Positions 60,571-64,000 of a DNA stretch of 64,000 bases are shown here, in pieces; the first letter of the stretch is position 1; each line of letters opens with the position of its first letter. Below the pieces are notes generated by a model that worked only from the letters and a program-made list of their open reading frames with translations, did not search any database and was not told where the DNA came from. The position numbers and the translations under genes are program-made. The DNA is taken from assembly GCA_963778075.1 (NCBI GenBank), contig CAVZTJ010000005.1, forward strand, positions 310,001 to 374,000. The letters run 5' to 3'. This DNA is from JASHPR01 sp963778075 (GTDB lineage Bacteria; Actinomycetota; Actinomycetes; Streptosporangiales; Streptosporangiaceae).

Positions 60571-61422
60571 TCACGCGCTGACCAGCAGGATGCCCCCGGC
60601 GGCCAGGGCCAGGCCGGCCCAGCGGGCCACACTCATCCGCTCGCCAAGCACCAGCCGGGCCAGCAGCACGGTAACCCCCGGGTACAGCGAGGTCAGCACC
60701 ACCGCGAGGCCGAACAGCCCGGCCCGGGTGGCGAGCACGTAACACACGTTCGCGCTGGCGTCGAAAACCCCGGCTCCGAGCGCGGCCGCGAACAGCCGGG
60801 CATCATGCCGCCAGCGCACCGGGCCGATCCGCATGCCGGTCGCGGCCGCCAGGAAGATCAGCGTTCCGGCAAGGCGCGCCACCACTACCGGCCAGAGCGC
60901 CCCCGACTCCCCGCCGTTCTTGATGAACAAGAAGAAGGCCCCGAACGCGACGCCCGACGCGATCCCGAAGCCGACACCGCGGGCTGTGCCACGGGTCAAA
61001 ACCGCTGCGTCGCCGTCAGCCTTGCCGCCGGAACTCACCAGGACGATCGCGGCGACGCAGATCAGCGCGCCCGCACCGACACGCAGGCCCGGATGCTCGC
61101 CCTCGGCGAGCGCCGCGCCAACCGGAAGCGCCGTGGCTACCAGCGCGGAGACCGGTGCGACGACGCTCATCGGGCCTGCCGCGAGGCCGGCGTAGAAGAA
61201 CATGAACCCGACGCCGCCCGCGGCGCCCGCGCAGGCACCCCAGGCGATTCCCGCCGCCCGCGGCGGGCCCCCGGCCAGCAGCGCGGCAACAGCCACGACC
61301 ATGAATCCGGCCGTTCCGGACACCAGCAGCACGGACAGCACGTGCGCACGCCGAGTTGCCGCGCCGCCAAGGAAGTCGGCGCTGCCGTAAAGTAGCGCCG
61401 CGGCCAGCGCGAAGACCGTCAC
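60571..61422 (-). CDS. EamA/DMT-family transporter
   Basis: I chose the ATG at 61422 (283 residues). Ten membrane helices are arranged in two EamA repeats, e.g. TVFALAAALLYGSADFLGGA, MSVVAPVSALVATALPVGAA, and a C-terminal repeat ending MSVARWAGLALAAGGILLVS. EamA carriers export amino acids, metabolites or drugs. The divergent XRE-cupin gene 84 bases away probably regulates it. Confidence 0.85.
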   Translation of the reverse strand: MTVFALAAALLYGSADFLGGAATRRAHVLSVLLVSGTAGFMVVAVAALLAGGPPRAAGIAWGACAGAAGGVGFMFFYAGLAAGPMSVVAPVSALVATALPVGAALAEGEHPGLRVGAGALICVAAIVLVSSGGKADGDAAVLTRGTARGVGFGIASGVAFGAFFLFIKNGGESGALWPVVVARLAGTLIFLAAATGMRIGPVRWRHDARLFAAALGAGVFDASANVCYVLATRAGLFGLAVVLTSLYPGVTVLLARLVLGERMSVARWAGLALAAGGILLVSA

Positions 61423-61505
61423 CATGAGATCGCCCCGTCTACGCGTTCGGTCAGAAAAAAGGAATGCGTAGTTCACTATACCGACCGGCTCGGAGGCCAG
61501 GCAGG

Positions 61506-62078
61506 ATGGATTCGCCCGATCTCACGAGCACGCTCGCCCGCGTCCTGCAGTCGTTTCGCTCGGAGCGCGGCTGGTCGCTGGATCAGCTCGTCCTCAGGTC
61601 GGGGGTGAGCAAGGGCGTGCTCGTGGCGCTGGAGCAGGGGCGGTCCAACCCGAACCTGGCCACCCTGGCCCGGATCGCTGAAGCGTTCGGGGTCCCGGTC
61701 ACCCGCCTGCTCGACGTGTCAGACGAGCCCGTCGTCCGGATCACCGGCCCGGACCAAGCCAGGACTCTCTGGCGCGGCGAGGAGGGCGGGACCGGCACGA
61801 TCCTCGCCGCGACCGAGCCACCCTGGGCGTCCGAACTGTGGCGCTGGGCGGTGCGCCCAGGCGAGCGGTGGGGTGGTGACGCGCACACACCCGGCAGCAA
61901 GGAGATGATCTGGGTCGAGTCGGGCGTGATCACGCTGACCGTTTCGGGCCGCAGCTACCAGGTCGGGCCCGGCCAGTGCGCCAGGTTTCCCGGCAGCCTG
62001 CCGCACAGCTACGCGAATGAGGGCACCGAGCCCGTGCTCATGACGATGATCTCCGTGGTGCCGCCGGCGCTCACCTGA
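61506..62078 (+). CDS. XRE-family regulator with cupin sensor domain
   Basis: I chose the ATG at 61506 (190 residues). N-terminal HTH: LARVLQSFRSERGWSLDQLV, RSGVSKGVLVALEQGRSNPN, LATLARIAEAFGV. The C-terminal cupin starts at TGTILAATEPPWASELWRWA and includes HTPGSKEMIWVESGVITLTV and RFPGSLPHSYANEG. Such regulators sense small ligands through the cupin and control adjacent transporter genes, here the divergent EamA gene. Confidence 0.9.
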   Translation: MDSPDLTSTLARVLQSFRSERGWSLDQLVLRSGVSKGVLVALEQGRSNPNLATLARIAEAFGVPVTRLLDVSDEPVVRITGPDQARTLWRGEEGGTGTILAATEPPWASELWRWAVRPGERWGGDAHTPGSKEMIWVESGVITLTVSGRSYQVGPGQCARFPGSLPHSYANEGTEPVLMTMISVVPPALT

Positions 62079-62127
62079 CTCCCCTAGGGGGGTTGACCGT
62101 GGCCGGCGAAAATGCTTTGAGTTAGTC

Positions 62128-62622
62128 ATGAGCGAGGACTGGGTTGCGGACGCGCGCGTGGGCGTGCCCATGATGCAGATGATCGCCAAGCAGATAAGCC
62201 AGAGCAAGCACAAGCCGCGGGCGGTTCGCCAGATCATCGACCAGCAATGGCTGGATGAGGAATCGAAGCAGCAGCTGCGCGAGACATTTCACGTGACGGA
62301 CGCGGATCTGGCCGCGCACGACCGCGAGGCAGCCAGCGAGACCCGTCGCCAGACGCGCGAGCGCTACGGCATCCCGCTGCCGACCGGCCCGTGCGACTGT
62401 GAGGCCGAGCCGGTGGTGCAGTCGTCCGGGCGCATCGAATGCCAGATGTGCGGTGCGGAGTGGTCGGCAACGGAGGTACGCAAGGTCATCGACGCGGCGT
62501 GGCTGGACGAGGACGCGAAGGAGCAGCTGCGCGACACGTTCCACGTGACCGACGGGGAACTCGCCTTACTCAAGAAGGAAACCTCAGACGACGCGCCCGG
62601 CCCCCGCAAGCGGGCCAGCTGA
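62128..62622 (+). CDS. Two-repeat, zinc-ribbon-like hypothetical protein
   Basis: The gene has 164 residues. A 29-residue unit occurs twice: RQIIDQQWLDEESKQQLRET (then FHVTDADLA) at ~39-67 and RKVIDAAWLDEDAKEQLRDT (then FHVTDGELA) at ~123-151. Between them lies a Cys cluster (CDCEAEPV then IECQMCGAEW), which could form a zinc site. The N-terminus is MQMIAKQISQSKHK-type helical. I know no named family. Adjacent to the XRE-cupin gene in the same direction, 49 bases downstream. Confidence 0.65.
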   Translation: MSEDWVADARVGVPMMQMIAKQISQSKHKPRAVRQIIDQQWLDEESKQQLRETFHVTDADLAAHDREAASETRRQTRERYGIPLPTGPCDCEAEPVVQSSGRIECQMCGAEWSATEVRKVIDAAWLDEDAKEQLRDTFHVTDGELALLKKETSDDAPGPRKRAS

Positions 62623-62699
62623 TCATCGCGCCACTGGTCATCCCGGCTTCCCGGCGAGTTCCTCGGAGGGCGCGACGCCCGGCTTGGGCTGGACACCGG

Positions 62700-63466
62700 C
62701 GCGCGACCGCCCCGCTGCCCGCCACTCTCGCCCACCGTGACCTGAGCCTTGACCCGGCACGCCGCGTCGCGGTCCGCGCCGGACGGCGCCTGCCGCTCAC
62801 CACTAAGGAGCTCGCCGTGCTGGAGTGCTTCCCCTCACCGCCGGCGGACGGCCGACCTCGGCGCCGCCCGGCGGATCTCGGCCAGCCGCCTGCACGAGCG
62901 GCTGGCCCTGCGCGGGCCAGACGGCGAGCTCAAGGAGCTCGCCGACACCCTTGACGAGCTGTTCGCCCGGCTGGAGACCTCCTCGACGCCCAGCGGCGGT
63001 TCGCCGCCAACGCCTCACACGAGCTGCGCACCCCGTTGACTCGCGAACGCACCCTGCTGCAGGTCACGCGCGCAGACCCGGCCGCCACCACCGGCACCTG
63101 GCAGGTCGTCAGCCAAGAACTGCTCGCTTCCAACGTCGAGCAGGAACGCCTCCTCGAGGCGCTGCTCACCTGGCCAGCAGCGAGGCAGGCACCGGCGAGC
63201 GCGAGACCGTCGACCTAGCGGCGGTCACCAGCTGCGCCCTGGCCGCCGCCCGGCCCGCGATCAGCCGCCTCGGCCTGAACGTCCATGCCGACATCCAGGC
63301 CGCCGTCACCGACGGTGACCCGCTCCTGGTTCAGCAGTTGGTGACCAACTTGATCGACAACGCCGTCCGGCACAATATCTCGGCCGGGGATCTCTGGGTC
63401 GCTACCCGGACCGACGGTGGTCGCCTCCCGCGCAAGGAGATCCAGCCGCTGCACCGGCTTTCGTAG
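62700..63466 (+). pseudogene. Collapsed OmpR-type two-component system relic
   Basis: Pieces in order: the start of a response-regulator output domain (DLSLDPARRVAVRAGRRLPL then TTKELAVLE), directly joined at ~62825 to a kinase HAMP region (ARRISASRLHERLALRGPDG), then in a shifted frame AANASHELRTPLTRERTLL (phospho-His region), and a later frame with LLVQQLVTNLIDNAVRHNIS (N box). The end at 63466 lacks the G box. It has lost the receiver, most of the output domain, the kinase membrane part and several frames. It is similar to the intact pair at 37045-39020. Confidence 0.75.
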
Positions 63467-63598
63467 CGGCGGCTCGGAGAAAATCTGGAATTTCCATGTC
63501 GTACCCGATCACCCGATCAAGGTCCCCGTTTTGTCGGACGCCTCTTCTATCATCGAACTAACGGTCGAATAGTGCTCGATGAGGAGGTATCCGGGGCC

Positions 63599-64000
63599 AT
63601 GTGCTTGCCCGGTCAGGTACCCGCCACGCCCGCCAGCACCGCTGATGCGGTGGCGATGGTAGCGGCCGGGCTGGGCTGGCTCGCCGCTGCCGACGTCGCG
63701 TCGATGCCTTCGGCCGTGCAGGCGGACTGCCTGCGCGGGCTGGAGCGGGCGGCGTCGATGCACACCGCGGCGCGGTCGCGGGTGCTGTCGGCGTTCTGCG
63801 CCCAGGGCGGGTACGAAGACGATGGCCAGGGCTCGGCGCGGACGTGGCTGAAGTGGCAGACCCGCGTCACCGGCGGCGCCGCGTATGGTGCGCTGGGCTG
63901 GATGCACCGCCTGGCAGGTCACCGCGCGGTCGGCGACGCGCTGGGTGCCGGGGAGATCTCCGAATCCTGGGCCCGGCAGATCTGCGACTGGACCGATCTG
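63599..64000 (+). CDS. DUF222/HNH-endonuclease family protein, partial (runs off the window)
   Basis: From an ATG at 63599 with GAGGAGG ~12 bases upstream, the first 134 residues read MVAAGLGWLAAADVASMPSA, CLRGLERAASMHTAARSRVL, SARTWLKWQTRVTGGAAYGA, AGEISESWARQICDW. This is the DUF222 (13E12 repeat) N-terminal domain; the HNH nuclease domain should lie beyond 64000. Multi-copy families of these genes are common in actinomycetes and may be mobile intron- or repeat-like. No stop in the window. Confidence 0.85.
   Translation, partial: MCLPGQVPATPASTADAVAMVAAGLGWLAAADVASMPSAVQADCLRGLERAASMHTAARSRVLSAFCAQGGYEDDGQGSARTWLKWQTRVTGGAAYGALGWMHRLAGHRAVGDALGAGEISESWARQICDWTDL

Overview
The window looks like chromosome from a high-GC filamentous-type actinomycete (Streptosporangiales/Streptomyces relatives). 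The evidence is very high third-position GC, many GTG/TTG starts, the conserved block dnaX - ebfC - recR - DUF5063 - lysC - asd with the small SRP RNA beside dnaX, the tadA pair, and actinomycete families (DUF1707, DUF2637, DUF6247, DUF222/HNH, LAL-type LuxR). Species cannot be fixed from the sequence alone.

Layout. (1) 1-15.7 kb is an accessory, decaying region: a broken sugar epimerase, a Nudix-like gene with an XRE regulator, a broken XRE/ImmA-IrrE peptidase with a PIN-like partner, a DUF6602 nuclease-like gene, broken membrane and PIN genes, a HEPN-like gene, an integrase relic, an operon of a membrane-anchored SepF-like protein and a SLATT (DUF4231) protein, a DUF2637 conjugative-element relic, the 3' end of a tRNA-Pro, and a RelE-like/DUF6247 pair. 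Two copies of a ~400-430 bp hairpin-rich repeat (5.4 and 12.5 kb) bracket part of it. (2) 16-31 kb is mixed: a nucleotidyltransferase-fold gene coupled to a small stand-alone GyrA-like gene, a membrane protein plus secreted serine hydrolase, a 924-residue LuxR regulator, a Fic relic, a DinB protein, a ribbon-helix-helix gene coupled to a Doc-like/ClpN fusion, a methyltransferase, a patch of gene fragments, an SDR enzyme, a gentisate dioxygenase and an NlpC/P60 hydrolase. (3) 31-39 kb carries a MarR/MFS efflux operon, a MacB-type ABC pair and an OmpR two-component system. (4) 39-45.5 kb is core: aspartate pathway, recombination, replication clamp loader, SRP RNA and tRNA-Ser(GGA).

(5) 45.5-53.0 kb is an island bounded by that tRNA-Ser and by a displaced tRNA-Ser 3' half at 52979-53034. 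It holds IS110 and IS630 relics, a PhyH stub, an FtsX-type ABC exporter with a divergent NarL-type two-component system, and a broken replication-type HTH gene. (6) 53-64 kb returns to chromosomal genes (DUF1707, cupin, orphan substrate-binding lipoprotein, esterase, tRNA-Ser(CGA), tadA and partner, PH-domain protein, EamA transporter with XRE-cupin regulator), then a collapsed two-component relic and the start of a DUF222/HNH gene that runs off the right edge.

Broken genes are concentrated in the accessory parts, while the core genes read cleanly, so most frameshifts are more likely decay than sequencing error. The most unusual intact systems are the NTase/GyrA-like pair (16021-17540), the SepF-like/SLATT operon (10160-11564) and the RHH/Doc-ClpN operon (25183-26414).
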